A stretch of 64,000 nt of DNA from positions 2,272,001 through 2,336,000 of the forward strand of contig CAKNFP010000001.1 of NCBI GenBank assembly GCA_930633525.1. The letters run 5' to 3'. This stretch comes from Hyphomicrobiales bacterium (GTDB lineage Bacteria > Pseudomonadota > Alphaproteobacteria > Rhizobiales > Beijerinckiaceae). Below the pieces are notes generated by a model. It saw only the letters and a list, made by a program, of their open reading frames with translations, ran no database searches and was not told where the DNA came from. Position 1 is the stretch's first letter, and every line of letters begins with the position of its first letter. Shown here piece by piece: positions 1 to 8,159 of this stretch. The position numbers were made by a program, and so were the translations under genes.

Positions 1-177
1 CAAGGCGTCACGATCGCCGGCGGCAAGGACCGATATAGGCGAACCCTGGCGCGGGTTTATTTCCAGGGCCGGGACGTCGCCGACATCATGGTCGAGCGCG
101 GGCTGGCCATGCCGTATGATTGTCCTCGAGGCCGATGCCCGAGGCGGATTGATTGGTGCGCGAAGCTGAGAGGGTGA
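1..177 (+). CDS. thermonuclease-like (SNase family) protein, C-terminal part
   Basis: An open frame enters from the left edge and stops at 175-177, giving 58 residues. It contains a GxDRYxRTLARV pattern followed by GRDVADIMVERGLA and a late Trp-Cys, which matches the C-terminal half of the staphylococcal-nuclease-like fold, where the Arg of the RTLARV segment is catalytic. The N-terminal part and start are outside the window. Small secreted or cytosolic SNase-fold nucleases are frequent in Rhizobiales prophages; its role in this phage is unknown. Confidence 0.65.
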   Translation, partial: QGVTIAGGKDRYRRTLARVYFQGRDVADIMVERGLAMPYDCPRGRCPRRIDWCAKLRG

Positions 178-178
178 T

Positions 179-367
179 ATGGACGAGGATCTGAAACAAG
201 CCGTCGAAGCCGCAGCCGCTGCGTTCCACCAGGCCAACAAGGAGCGCAATCACTTTCGCTGGGAGAATTGCAGCGAGCAGTATCGGCGCGAGATCCCGGA
301 GTTGATCCGGCCGGCGGCAGAAGCAGCGTATCGAGTGGCGGTCAGTTCGCCGTCGCAGCCGAGTTGA
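179..367 (+). CDS. hypothetical protein, 62 aa
   Basis: It starts one base after the nuclease-like gene's stop, which suggests translational coupling. The product is short, charged and helical, with an Ala-rich stretch near residues 11-17 and no membrane segment. I do not recognise a family. Its 3' end overlaps the 3' end of the convergent gene at 342-623 by about 26 bp. Confidence 0.5.
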   Translation: MDEDLKQAVEAAAAAFHQANKERNHFRWENCSEQYRREIPELIRPAAEAAYRVAVSSPSQPS

Positions 368-623
368 ACGCCTCGGCGTGCCTCTGGATCTCCGCAATTA
401 GGCCGGCCGGCGGGTGCGGCAACAGCCGGCTACCCTTGTCGCCCACGCCACCCAGCACCGGCGCTATTACCAGCAGATCAGGGCCATACGGGTTCGACCT
501 GGTGACCTTGAACGTGAAGTGCGGGTAGCGCTTCTCCAGGTGCTCTTTCATCCGGTCGTTGATCTCAGGGATCGATGCCATCCGCTCGGGTAGGGCGACT
601 AGGAACTCGGTTACTTCTGACAT
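342..623 (-). CDS. hypothetical protein, 93 aa
   Basis: Minus-strand frame with ordinary soluble-protein composition: a helical N-terminal 30 residues, then an aromatic and beta-rich segment (HFTFKVTRSNPYGPDLLVIAP). No family recognised. It ends tail to tail with the small plus-strand gene on its left and follows the membrane-protein gene at 634-921 by 10 bp on the same strand, so the two probably form a short leftward operon. Confidence 0.5.
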   Translation of the reverse strand: MSEVTEFLVALPERMASIPEINDRMKEHLEKRYPHFTFKVTRSNPYGPDLLVIAPVLGGVGDKGSRLLPHPPAGLIAEIQRHAEAFNSAATAN

Positions 624-633
624 TGCATCCCCA

Positions 634-921
634 TCAAAGCCGCGTCTCTGGCTGCTTGTGGCAACCGATCATTGTGTACATTTCGTAGTTACGGGTGTCG
701 CGATATTCGAGGCAGGCTTTGACTTTGCGACGGAGATCTTGCTCTTTCACATTCTGATACTCTTTGTACTTGTCCCATCCGGCAATAACCAAAGCGAGCG
801 CAGCGAGTGAAAGCGCCAAGAACACCCAAAACACTATGAACTTTCCTACGGCTGTCGCCCCTTTGCGAATGAGGGAGCGAGCTTCCTCATTCTCTGGCTG
901 GAAAGGGTTCTTTCTATCCAC
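634..921 (-). CDS. small single-pass membrane protein, 95 aa
   Basis: Contains one clear transmembrane segment (about residues 25-48, rich in Val, Phe, Leu and Ala and ending in a Trp) after a charged N-terminus. A charged C-terminal tail follows, with two Cys residues in the last 30 positions. No family recognised. It reads leftward, opposite to the structural genes, as accessory genes in prophages often do. Confidence 0.6.
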   Translation of the reverse strand: MDRKNPFQPENEEARSLIRKGATAVGKFIVFWVFLALSLAALALVIAGWDKYKEYQNVKEQDLRRKVKACLEYRDTRNYEMYTMIGCHKQPETRL

Positions 922-1192
922 GGCCTCAATCCCGCCGATCGTAGCAGGTCTCTTCGACCCACGCCTCGGTTACTTCATTGGCATTACGGTCCGTCGCCCG
1001 CCGCCAAGTCAATATGCCACCTCAATCGATCCTCTGATTCGCGCGTTTTTCCCCTGTAGACTGAGATACATCCGCCAATTCGCGAGTCCCGCCAACCACT
1101 TGCAATTGCACTTGACGGATGCTCAACAATCCTGCTCATTTCTCGCCAATCTCAGAAGTGTCTCTGAAATCTGCCACTCGCGACGCGAGGCT

Positions 1193-1414
1193 GTGAGAAC
1201 GCCTGAGATAGAGCCATTTCCCTTTTGCGGTCACAAGCCCCGGTGGGCTGCCCGGTCTCATAAGCCGGATCACGCTCGGTTCGACCCCGAGGGCCGCAAC
1301 CAGTTCTGCGTGCGTTGCTGCGGCCGCGCGCTAGATGCAAAGATTCCCGCAGCCGTGTTGGCAGAGTTGGTGAAAGACCCATGGATGCCTTGGGGACGCG
1401 AAACTGGTCAGTAG
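1193..1414 (+). CDS. possible Cys-containing small protein, 73 aa
   Basis: From a GTG at 1193 the frame encodes FPFCGHKPRW, then about 30 residues later FCVRCCGRAL, a spacing compatible with a small zinc-binding module. No good ribosome-binding site is visible and the frame is open well upstream, so both the start and the gene itself are uncertain. No family recognised. Confidence 0.35.
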   Translation: MRTPEIEPFPFCGHKPRWAARSHKPDHARFDPEGRNQFCVRCCGRALDAKIPAAVLAELVKDPWMPWGRETGQ

Positions 1415-1460
1415 GTTCGATCTACCAAAGCTGAATCCCAGCCCCGGATTTTTTTTGAGT

Positions 1461-1623
1461 TCTGCAACAAGCGGCGCTGAAAGCAGAAGCGCATATGTGT
1501 GGAGCGTGGGGCCGGAGAGATCCCGAAGCCAGCCCGGACCATCCCTGCACCCGTAACCGGGGCCTAAGCACATTAACGGGAACAAGTCTGGTTAGCCGGG
1601 TTAGCGTCCGGCCTTGTTGCAGA
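1461..1623. repeat. 163-bp non-coding segment bounded by an 11-bp inverted repeat
   Basis: TCTGCAACAAG at 1461-1471 is repeated as its exact reverse complement at 1613-1623. The interior has several short GC-rich dyads and no convincing gene. It could be a MITE-like remnant of an insertion sequence or a structured RNA. No target-site duplication is visible at the edges, which weakens the transposon reading. Confidence 0.35.
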
Positions 1624-1645
1624 TAGAGGTCACATTGAGGCGGGC

Positions 1646-1667
1646 ATGGGGCGGAAGACCGCCCCAT
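1646..1667 (-). terminator. hairpin after the Tyr/Arg-rich gene
   Basis: ATGGGGCGG (1646-1654) pairs perfectly with CCGCCCCAT (1659-1667) around a 4-base loop, just downstream of the leftward gene at 1673-1954. No T-run follows, so it may stop RNA polymerase poorly or act as an mRNA 3' end structure. Confidence 0.35.
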
Positions 1668-1672
1668 CCACG

Positions 1673-1954
1673 TCAATAATACCGATAGTATCCACGCGGA
1701 GCATAGTAACGACGCGGCGCGTAGTAGCGTCGGCCATAGTTCCGATAAGGGCGATAGGTGCGCCTCGGTGCATAGTACCTCGGGCGATAGTAGCGGCGCG
1801 GCCGATAGTGCCGCCGATAGTACTGAACTGTCTCAGCTTGCTGCACACCTTGAGCGATTGCCGAAGCCCCAGCTCCGAGACCCGCTTCGGCAGCGACCGG
1901 TGCCAGGAGAAATCCTCCGAAAATGGTCGCGAGGGCGAGAATCAGTTTCCTCAT
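1673..1954 (-). CDS. secreted Tyr/Arg-rich low-complexity protein, 93 aa
   Basis: An N-terminal signal peptide (MRKLILALATIFGGFLLAP, cleavage probably after AEA near residue 24) is followed by about 20 ordinary residues. A C-terminal half of about 50 residues is built almost entirely of Tyr, Arg and Pro with few Ala, Gly and Asn, in loose YYAPRR-type repeats. Exported proteins of this composition are common in Rhizobiales genomes; their function is not established. It reads opposite to the phage structural genes, so it may be a cargo gene. Start is ATG at 1954 with a GGAG element just upstream. Confidence 0.65.
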   Translation of the reverse strand: MRKLILALATIFGGFLLAPVAAEAGLGAGASAIAQGVQQAETVQYYRRHYRPRRYYRPRYYAPRRTYRPYRNYGRRYYAPRRYYAPRGYYRYY

Positions 1955-2128
1955 TTCGTACTCCTTCCCGCCGGACGGTAGTTTTGCAGGCCGGTCATCG
2001 CAACCTTGTGCTCGGCCTTAATCCCGGAAGCCAAGAGCCCTTCATGCACGCTGTCGTCATCGCACTCTGGTGGCATGCCGCCTATCGAGCATGGGCTGAG
2101 CTATGGGCACTGCCCTCATAGGCAAAAA

Positions 2129-2701
2129 ATGCCAGCACTGAAAAATGCCAAGTGGGAGCGCTTTGCGCAGGAGCTCGCCAAAGGCAAATCCCTGATAGAA
2201 GCCCACGGAATTGCTGGGTTCCGACCCAATCGCGGGAACGCCGCCGTTCTAAAACAGAAGCAATGCATCTCAGATCGCGTGGACGAGCTGCTTCGACAGC
2301 ACGAGAGCAAGGATCGTGAGGCCTTAGAACGCGCCACAGAGCGACTTTCCATCACGAAAGAGCGTGTGCTTGCCGAACTCGCAAAAATCGGCTTCGCTAA
2401 CATGTTGGACTATATGCGTGTCGGCCCCGATGGGGACCCGGTGCTCGACTTCTCAGCGCTTTCATCTGACCACGCTGCCGCGCTAGTCGAGGTGACTGTC
2501 GAGGATTTCAAGGACGGACGCGGAGAAGACGCGAGGGACGTCCGGCGCGTGAAGTTCAAGCTTGCGGATAAGCGGGCAGCTCTCGTCGATTTGGGCAAGC
2601 ATCTTGGTCTGTTCCGTGAGCGTGTGAGCCTTGAAAACCCCGATGGGTCATCTCTCGGGCCACCCGTGATCCAATTTGTCCGCGACGCAGATCCGGCTTA
2701 G
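2129..2701 (+). CDS. terminase small subunit
   Basis: 190 residues. The N-terminal 60 residues (FAQELAKGKS, then AGFRPNRGNAAVL) match the DNA-recognition helix-turn-helix region of small terminases found in Rhizobiales siphoviruses. A central helical part and a C-terminal DKRAALVDLGKHLGLF segment follow, typical of the oligomerisation and large-subunit contact region. Its 3' end overlaps the large subunit start by 26 bp. Its role is to bind the pac or cos site and start DNA packaging. The open frame extends further upstream, but the ATG at 2129 starts where the family begins. Confidence 0.82.
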   Translation: MPALKNAKWERFAQELAKGKSLIEAHGIAGFRPNRGNAAVLKQKQCISDRVDELLRQHESKDREALERATERLSITKERVLAELAKIGFANMLDYMRVGPDGDPVLDFSALSSDHAAALVEVTVEDFKDGRGEDARDVRRVKFKLADKRAALVDLGKHLGLFRERVSLENPDGSSLGPPVIQFVRDADPA

Positions 2702-3923
2702 TGGGCCGCAGTTCGATTTCGTCACTGCTGAGGAGCAGTTTCCAGCATTCGTCGGCGGGTTCGGAAGCGGAAAGACCTACGCCGCTATCTCCCGAGCCAT
2801 CTCGAAGAAGCTGCAGTACCCGGGCCAGAACGTCGCCTATTACCTGCCGACCTATGACCTCGTGCGCACGATGGGCTTTCCCCGTTTCACGGAAAGCCTC
2901 GCAACGATGGGGCTCAAGTACAAGCTGAACAAGTCCGACGCGGTGATAGAGGTCGGCTCCTTCGGTTCCATCGTCTTCAGGACGATGGACACGCCAGAGC
3001 GCATCATCGCCTACGAAGTCGCTGACAGCCTCGTCGACGAGCTCGACACGCTCCCTGTCGATAAGGCCCGCGATGTCTGGAACAAGATCATCGGCCGAAA
3101 CCGGCAGAAGAAGCCGGACGGAAGCCTGAACACGGTCGCCGTCGCAACAACGCCGGAAGGCTTCCGCTTCGTCTATAACCGATGGCAAAAGAGCCCAGCG
3201 CCAGGATACCGCCTCATCGAGGCGCCGACAGAGAGCAACGCGAAGAACCTGCCCGAGGGCTATATCCAGTCCCTTCGCGACAGCTACCCGACGGCGCTTC
3301 TTGCCGCCTATCTCGATGGGAAATTCGTCAACCTCGCTTCCGGCTCGGTCTATCCCGAGTTCAAGCGCAATGAGCACGCCAGCGGCGACATCATCCTCGC
3401 GGGTGAGACATTGCATGTCGGCATGGACTTCAACGTCCAGAAAATGGCAGCGGTCATCTTCGTGCTGCGCAAGGGAGAGCCGCACGCGGTCCAGGAATAT
3501 ACGGGCGTTCTTGACACGCCGGCGATGATCGCCTTGCTGAAGTCACGCCATCCCGATCATCCGGTGATGGTCTACCCCGACGCCTCGGGAAATAGCCGGC
3601 GATCGAATGGCGCCAGCGAATCCGACATCGCCTTGTTGAAGCAGGCCAGATTTCAGGTGTGTGTGAACCCTTCGAATCCGGCTGTGAAAGACCGCGTGTT
3701 GGCCGTCAACGCGATGCTAAAGGCCGGGCGTCTCGGCGTGAATCTCGATCGCTGCCCCTCGCTGGTCGAAGCATTTGAGCAGCAGGCCTACGACAAGAAC
3801 GGAGAGCCGGACAAATCGTCAGGACACGACCATGTGGTCGATGCCGCCGGCTACTTCATCGCCTACAAGTTCCCGATCGTCCGGCCCGGCCGCGCTGTCG
3901 TGGTTGAGACAGGATTCCACTGA
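2676..3923 (+). CDS. terminase large subunit
   Basis: 415 residues. An N-terminal ATPase has Walker A GGFGSGKT at residues 27-34 and an acidic Walker B-type segment (SLVDELD, about 118-124). A C-terminal RNase H-like nuclease has VGMDFNV near residue 250 and HDHVVDAAGY near 384. It powers DNA translocation into the prohead and cuts the concatemer. The predicted start is TTG at 2676, inside the small-subunit gene, which keeps the family's usual few residues before the ATPase. The stop overlaps the portal ATG by one base. Confidence 0.95.
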   Translation: MSATQIRLSGPQFDFVTAEEQFPAFVGGFGSGKTYAAISRAISKKLQYPGQNVAYYLPTYDLVRTMGFPRFTESLATMGLKYKLNKSDAVIEVGSFGSIVFRTMDTPERIIAYEVADSLVDELDTLPVDKARDVWNKIIGRNRQKKPDGSLNTVAVATTPEGFRFVYNRWQKSPAPGYRLIEAPTESNAKNLPEGYIQSLRDSYPTALLAAYLDGKFVNLASGSVYPEFKRNEHASGDIILAGETLHVGMDFNVQKMAAVIFVLRKGEPHAVQEYTGVLDTPAMIALLKSRHPDHPVMVYPDASGNSRRSNGASESDIALLKQARFQVCVNPSNPAVKDRVLAVNAMLKAGRLGVNLDRCPSLVEAFEQQAYDKNGEPDKSSGHDHVVDAAGYFIAYKFPIVRPGRAVVVETGFH

Positions 3924-5344
3924 TGGCCTTTGATCCGACCGTCAAGCACCCGTCTTACATCGCCTTTGCGCCCTCATGGATGCTCATGCGCGATGCATTC
4001 GACGGTGAAGACGCTGTCAAAGCGAGAGGTGAAGTCTATCTGCCGATGAAATCCGGCACGAAGGCCATCAAGGACGTCAGCGTTCGTCAGGATGCCTACG
4101 ACGCCTATAGGCTCCGGGCCGAATTTCCGGAGATCGTGGCCCCGACAATCCGCGGCGCGGTCGGTGTCATGCTTGATCAGCCCGCGGCCATCGAACTGCC
4201 GAGCGCACTTGAGCCGCTGCGACTGAGGGCGACACGCGATGGTCTGAGCCTCAACGCCCTTCATCGACGCATCGCGGTCGAGTTGATGACCGTTGGCCGG
4301 TTCGGCCTTCTGCCTGGCATCTCACAGAATGGCGATCCTTACCTCGCTGGCTATGTCGCGGAGAGCATCATCAACTGGGACAGCACCAACATGGTGCCGG
4401 ACTACGTGATGCTCGACGAAAGCGGAAAAGTCCGCGATCGCGTCACGGGAGCCTGGGGAGACGTCAAGCAATACCGCGAGTGCTTCGTTGCCGATGGCCG
4501 CTATGGCTCTCGCGTCTGGACCGAAGGTGCGACCGGCTGGGATGCTGGCGAGGTGGTCGAGGCAGCCAACCGCAAGCGCCAGCCGCTTGACACCCTCCCC
4601 TTCGTCTTCATCGACACGTCGGACCTTTCGCCAGAGCCCGACGACGTACCGCTCTATGGCTTAGCCAAGCTTGCCATGCGCGTCTATCGGCTCGACGCGG
4701 ACTATAGCTTCGCATTGCACATGACGTCGGAGCCGACGCCGGTCGCTATCGGGTTCGATGATCCCGCAACCGCGGTGACTGAAGGCCGTGCGCCTACGAC
4801 GCTCGGATCGTCGAAGCTGTGGCTTCTGCCGAGCGGCGGCGACGCGAAGTACCTCGAATTCACCGGGCCTGGTCTCGAAGCCCAGAAGAACGCCATTCAG
4901 GACGCGCTTGGCCGTGCTGTCATGTTCGGCGCTCAGGTCCTCATCGACACGCAACGGACAGCCGAATCCGGCGAGGCCATTCGGCTTCGGCTTGGCCATC
5001 AGACGTCCATCCTCAAGACGATCGCCATGACGTCGGCTGCTGGCCTGGAACGCGCGCTGAAGAACATCGCGACCTGGCTCGGCGAAAACCCTGATCAGGT
5101 CACGGTGAAGGCCTCGACCGACTTCTTCGAGCACACGCTCACACCGCAGGAGATCACTGCCCTCGTCGCCGGCTGGCAGTCGCGCGCCTACTCCAAGCAA
5201 ACGCTGTTCGAGCGCTTGAAGAAGGGCGAATTGATCCCGGCCGATAGGTCGTTCGAGGATGAAGAAGATCTGATCGAGGACGAAGGCCCGGCCCTCGGCA
5301 ACGTCCCCGCCGAAAACCGCCAGCCAGTTGATCAAGACGACTGA
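3923..5344 (+). CDS. portal protein, DUF4055 type
   Basis: 473 residues beginning at an ATGA overlap with the terminase gene. The order of segments (SYIAFAPSWMLMRDAFDGE near residue 12, then a region on choosing local versus global state, and LRLGHQTSILKTIAMTSAAG near residue 355) is that of the DUF4055 phage portal family. Its place between terminase and minor head protein fits. It forms the dodecameric vertex through which DNA enters and leaves the capsid. The C-terminal 30 residues are very acidic. Confidence 0.88.
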   Translation: MAFDPTVKHPSYIAFAPSWMLMRDAFDGEDAVKARGEVYLPMKSGTKAIKDVSVRQDAYDAYRLRAEFPEIVAPTIRGAVGVMLDQPAAIELPSALEPLRLRATRDGLSLNALHRRIAVELMTVGRFGLLPGISQNGDPYLAGYVAESIINWDSTNMVPDYVMLDESGKVRDRVTGAWGDVKQYRECFVADGRYGSRVWTEGATGWDAGEVVEAANRKRQPLDTLPFVFIDTSDLSPEPDDVPLYGLAKLAMRVYRLDADYSFALHMTSEPTPVAIGFDDPATAVTEGRAPTTLGSSKLWLLPSGGDAKYLEFTGPGLEAQKNAIQDALGRAVMFGAQVLIDTQRTAESGEAIRLRLGHQTSILKTIAMTSAAGLERALKNIATWLGENPDQVTVKASTDFFEHTLTPQEITALVAGWQSRAYSKQTLFERLKKGELIPADRSFEDEEDLIEDEGPALGNVPAENRQPVDQDD

Positions 5345-6414
5345 TGCCCTCGGCCAACGACGAACTGCTCGACCGATCCATTCGGCATCAGATCGGGCTT
5401 GAGCGCTATTCCACGGCAACCGTTCGCAAAATCATCGCCCTGCTGAATAGGGTTGATGCGGATCTCGCCGCTCAGATCCAGAGGAATGATCCGACGGCCG
5501 TCAACGGAAGCTGGTCACAGCGCCGACTCGCAAAGCTTCTCGACGCGGTCAGGACGGTGCTTGGCGATGCCTATCGTGCCGCCCGGGTCGAACTGAACCG
5601 CGAGACACGAGCGCTCGGGACCTATGAGGCGGTGTTTCAGCAGAAGAGCATTGCCTCGACGCTACCGATTCTGCTCGACGTGCTCACGCCGACGCCCGAA
5701 CATCTTTACGCAGCCGTCCATGCCCGCCCCTTCCAGGGCGCCTTGCTGAAGGACGTCTATTCGGGTTGGGAGGCATCCGCACAAAAGGTCGTGCGTGACG
5801 CCATCCGCATGGGCTTTGTCGAGGGAGAGACAACATCGCAGATCGTCCGGCGCGTGATCGGCACCAAGGCACAGAACTACGAAGATGGCGCGTTGCAGAT
5901 CAATCGGCGCCATGCAGAGGCCGTCGTCAGGACGGCATTGGCCCACACCGCTGCTGTTGCCCAGAATGAGACCTACAAGGCCAACGCGGGCCTGATGAAG
6001 GCGGTCCGATGGACGTCCGTGCTCGATGGCCGTACGTCTGCGGTTTGCCGCGCCAGGGATGGCCGGTATTTCCCGGTTGATAGCGGCCCTCGTCCGCCAG
6101 CTCATTGGAACTGCCGTTCGACGACAACGCCTGTTTTGAAGTCATTCCGCGATCTTGGCTTTGACGTCGGCGATCTGCCGGAAGGCACTCGCGCCAGCAT
6201 GAACGGTCAGATCCCAGCCAGCGTGACCTACAACGATTGGCTACGGACCCAGCCACGGGAATTCGTCGAGGATGTCCTCGGCAAGACCAAGGCAAAGCTC
6301 TATCTCAACGGGAAACTGTCTCTCGACAGGTTCGTCGATCGCAAGGGCAAGGAATTGACACTCGAGCAATTGCGTCGGCAGGACGCGGAGGCTTTCGCGC
6401 TCGCAGGCGTCTGA
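5344..6414 (+). CDS. minor head protein, SPP1 gp7 / Mu F-like
   Basis: 356 residues, overlapping the portal gene by one base (TGATG). The C-terminal Mu F-like domain shows the conserved SVLDGRTSAVCRARDG, then HWNCRSTT, with Cys and His in the expected places (about residues 228-260), and after it LGFDVGDLPEGT near residue 270. Family members enter the prohead, bind the portal and influence DNA ejection. Residues 266-291 have a recognisable partner in the accessory protein encoded at 14655-15317. Confidence 0.88.
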   Translation: MPSANDELLDRSIRHQIGLERYSTATVRKIIALLNRVDADLAAQIQRNDPTAVNGSWSQRRLAKLLDAVRTVLGDAYRAARVELNRETRALGTYEAVFQQKSIASTLPILLDVLTPTPEHLYAAVHARPFQGALLKDVYSGWEASAQKVVRDAIRMGFVEGETTSQIVRRVIGTKAQNYEDGALQINRRHAEAVVRTALAHTAAVAQNETYKANAGLMKAVRWTSVLDGRTSAVCRARDGRYFPVDSGPRPPAHWNCRSTTTPVLKSFRDLGFDVGDLPEGTRASMNGQIPASVTYNDWLRTQPREFVEDVLGKTKAKLYLNGKLSLDRFVDRKGKELTLEQLRRQDAEAFALAGV

Positions 6415-6471
6415 AATTCATCGACAGGTTCCGATAGCGGGCAAGGTGTTGCTCGGCTACGATTCAGGTCG

Positions 6472-6750
6472 ATGGAGAACGATGACGAACCGCGCCGTTT
6501 CAAGGTGATCCAAGGCGGGCCTGCCCAAGATGGGAAGGCTGAGCCGAAGCGCTATCGTGCGCGGAAGCGCGGAGATATCGAGCCGCTCGTCTGCACGACA
6601 TGTGAAAGAGACGTTGGTGTCGCGACTGCGATATCGATGGATGTGAAGCTCGGTCGCATGATCCAGGACGGGCGCCCGGTTGGCGGCACGAAGGCCATCA
6701 TCTGCGTGACCTGTCTTTCTCGCGGCAAGGTAACGATCCTAGCTTCATAG
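6472..6750 (+). CDS. hypothetical zinc-ribbon-like protein, 92 aa
   Basis: A basic N-terminal half (RYRARKRGD) is followed by LVCTTCERDVG and, 40 residues later, IICVTCLSRGK. The two CxxC pairs suggest a single zinc ribbon. It lies in the head operon between the minor head protein and the scaffold region; no family recognised. Confidence 0.6.
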   Translation: MENDDEPRRFKVIQGGPAQDGKAEPKRYRARKRGDIEPLVCTTCERDVGVATAISMDVKLGRMIQDGRPVGGTKAIICVTCLSRGKVTILAS

Positions 6751-6771
6751 CCTCACGACGATTTGGACCGC

Positions 6772-7329
6772 ATGCGACGCAGAGCATTGATCCTCGGCGG
6801 CGCTGATAGCGTTTGGAGAGATGAGAAGGCAGCAAGGAAGCTGGCAAAGTTTCATGCGACCATCGCAGTGAACGATGCCGGTGCGGCCTATTCGGGCCCG
6901 GTCGACATCCTCGCGACGCTCCATCCCGAGAAGCTCGGCAGATGGATCGCGGAGCGTAGAGAGCGGCGCTTCCCGTCCTTCGGTCGCATCGCCGCACACG
7001 CCGGCAACGGCACGACAGGGCGCCGCGGGGAACCGCCAGCCGACATCAGCACGGACTATCGTTGGCCCGGCATGTCAGTCAGCGGCTCCAGCGGGCTTTT
7101 CGCCGTCAAGGTCGCCATCGAACAAGGCTTTGACCGCATCGTGCTCTGTGGCGTTCCGATGGAACCGGCCGGGGCTCATTTCTTCGATCCGCGCGCCTGG
7201 AAAGAGTGCGAAATCTTCAAGGAAGCCTGGATAACGGCTCTCCCCCACATCGCAGAGAAGACCCGCTCAATGGGCGGATGGACGCAGGAACTTCTTGGCC
7301 CTGCAACGCGTGACTGGCTGTCCCAATAG
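6772..7329 (+). CDS. hypothetical Rossmann-like phage protein, 185 aa
   Basis: It begins ALILGGADSVW, then TIAVNDAGAAYSGPVDILAT, and later SSGLFAVKVAIEQGFDRIVLCG. This is the pattern of an alpha/beta fold with a nucleotide-binding-like first loop, resembling the Rossmann part of MptE-like or glycosyltransferase-associated phage proteins. Function is not established. An upstream TTG at 6763 is an alternative start. Its position among head genes suggests a virion or DNA modification role, but that is speculation. Confidence 0.6.
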   Translation: MRRRALILGGADSVWRDEKAARKLAKFHATIAVNDAGAAYSGPVDILATLHPEKLGRWIAERRERRFPSFGRIAAHAGNGTTGRRGEPPADISTDYRWPGMSVSGSSGLFAVKVAIEQGFDRIVLCGVPMEPAGAHFFDPRAWKECEIFKEAWITALPHIAEKTRSMGGWTQELLGPATRDWLSQ

Positions 7330-7385
7330 CGCGCAAGGCCCGCATCGTCCCGGCGAGATCGGGACACTTCTCGAAAGGAAAGCCG

Positions 7386-8159
7386 ATGGCTTTGAAGACG
7401 GTGTTGAACGCCCTGAGCGAGGCTCCCGAGGCGTTGCAGGGCGAGTATGTCGAGCAGAAGGTAGGCGACAAGACGGTGTTCGTCCTTGATCTCGACGGGA
7501 TCGATGATCACCCGAAGGTGCGCGGCGTCATCACCGCCAACCGGGCCAACGTCGCCAAGCGAGACGAGTACAAGGCGAAGGTCACCGAACTTGAAGAACG
7601 CCTTTCTGTTCTCCCGGAAGACTTCGACCTCGACGAATACACGCAGCTGAAGGCCGGCAAAAGCGGCACGAAGCCCGACGAAGCGCTTCAGGCTTTGCGC
7701 GATCAGCACGCGCGTGCGATTCAGGCCTTGAAGGACAAGCACACCACCGATCTCGCGGCCAAAGACAAGGACATCGGCGAGCGCGATGGCTACATCGATC
7801 GCAGCCTGATCGACGGCGGCCTGAAAGACGCGCTGCTCGATGCCGGGATCAACCCCGACCTGCTCGATGGCGCGCTCGCCAGCCTTCGCGGCAACGTCAA
7901 GGTGCAGCGCGCCGACAACGGCGATCGCAAAGCCATCATTGAAACTGACCTCGGCGAGGTCGGTATTTCGGATTTCGTGAAGGATTGGGCGGGCTCGAAG
8001 GGCAAAGCCTATCTGGGCAAGCCAACCGGCCCCGATCCCCGCGGCAACAACGGACACCGCATCGGCGCCAAGACGATCACGAGAGCCGACTTCGAAAAAC
8101 TCGACGGTGCAGCCAAGCACAAGGCCTTGCTCACCGACAAAATGACCGTCGTCGACTAG
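7386..8159 (+). CDS. scaffolding-like protein
   Basis: 257 residues, highly charged, with a predicted coiled coil from about residue 55 to 140 (Lys, Glu, Asp and Gln rich). A conserved-looking SLIDGGLKDALLDAGINPDL segment and a basic C-terminus follow. It sits directly before the coat gene except for the inserted HNH gene. These properties fit an internal scaffold that guides prohead assembly; identity is inferred from position and composition. Confidence 0.7.
   Translation: MALKTVLNALSEAPEALQGEYVEQKVGDKTVFVLDLDGIDDHPKVRGVITANRANVAKRDEYKAKVTELEERLSVLPEDFDLDEYTQLKAGKSGTKPDEALQALRDQHARAIQALKDKHTTDLAAKDKDIGERDGYIDRSLIDGGLKDALLDAGINPDLLDGALASLRGNVKVQRADNGDRKAIIETDLGEVGISDFVKDWAGSKGKAYLGKPTGPDPRGNNGHRIGAKTITRADFEKLDGAAKHKALLTDKMTVVD

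Noticed and set aside
2044..2121. 25-codon peptide just before the small terminase gene
   Set aside because: It is hydrophobic and Trp-rich, but has no good ribosome-binding site; too short to support.
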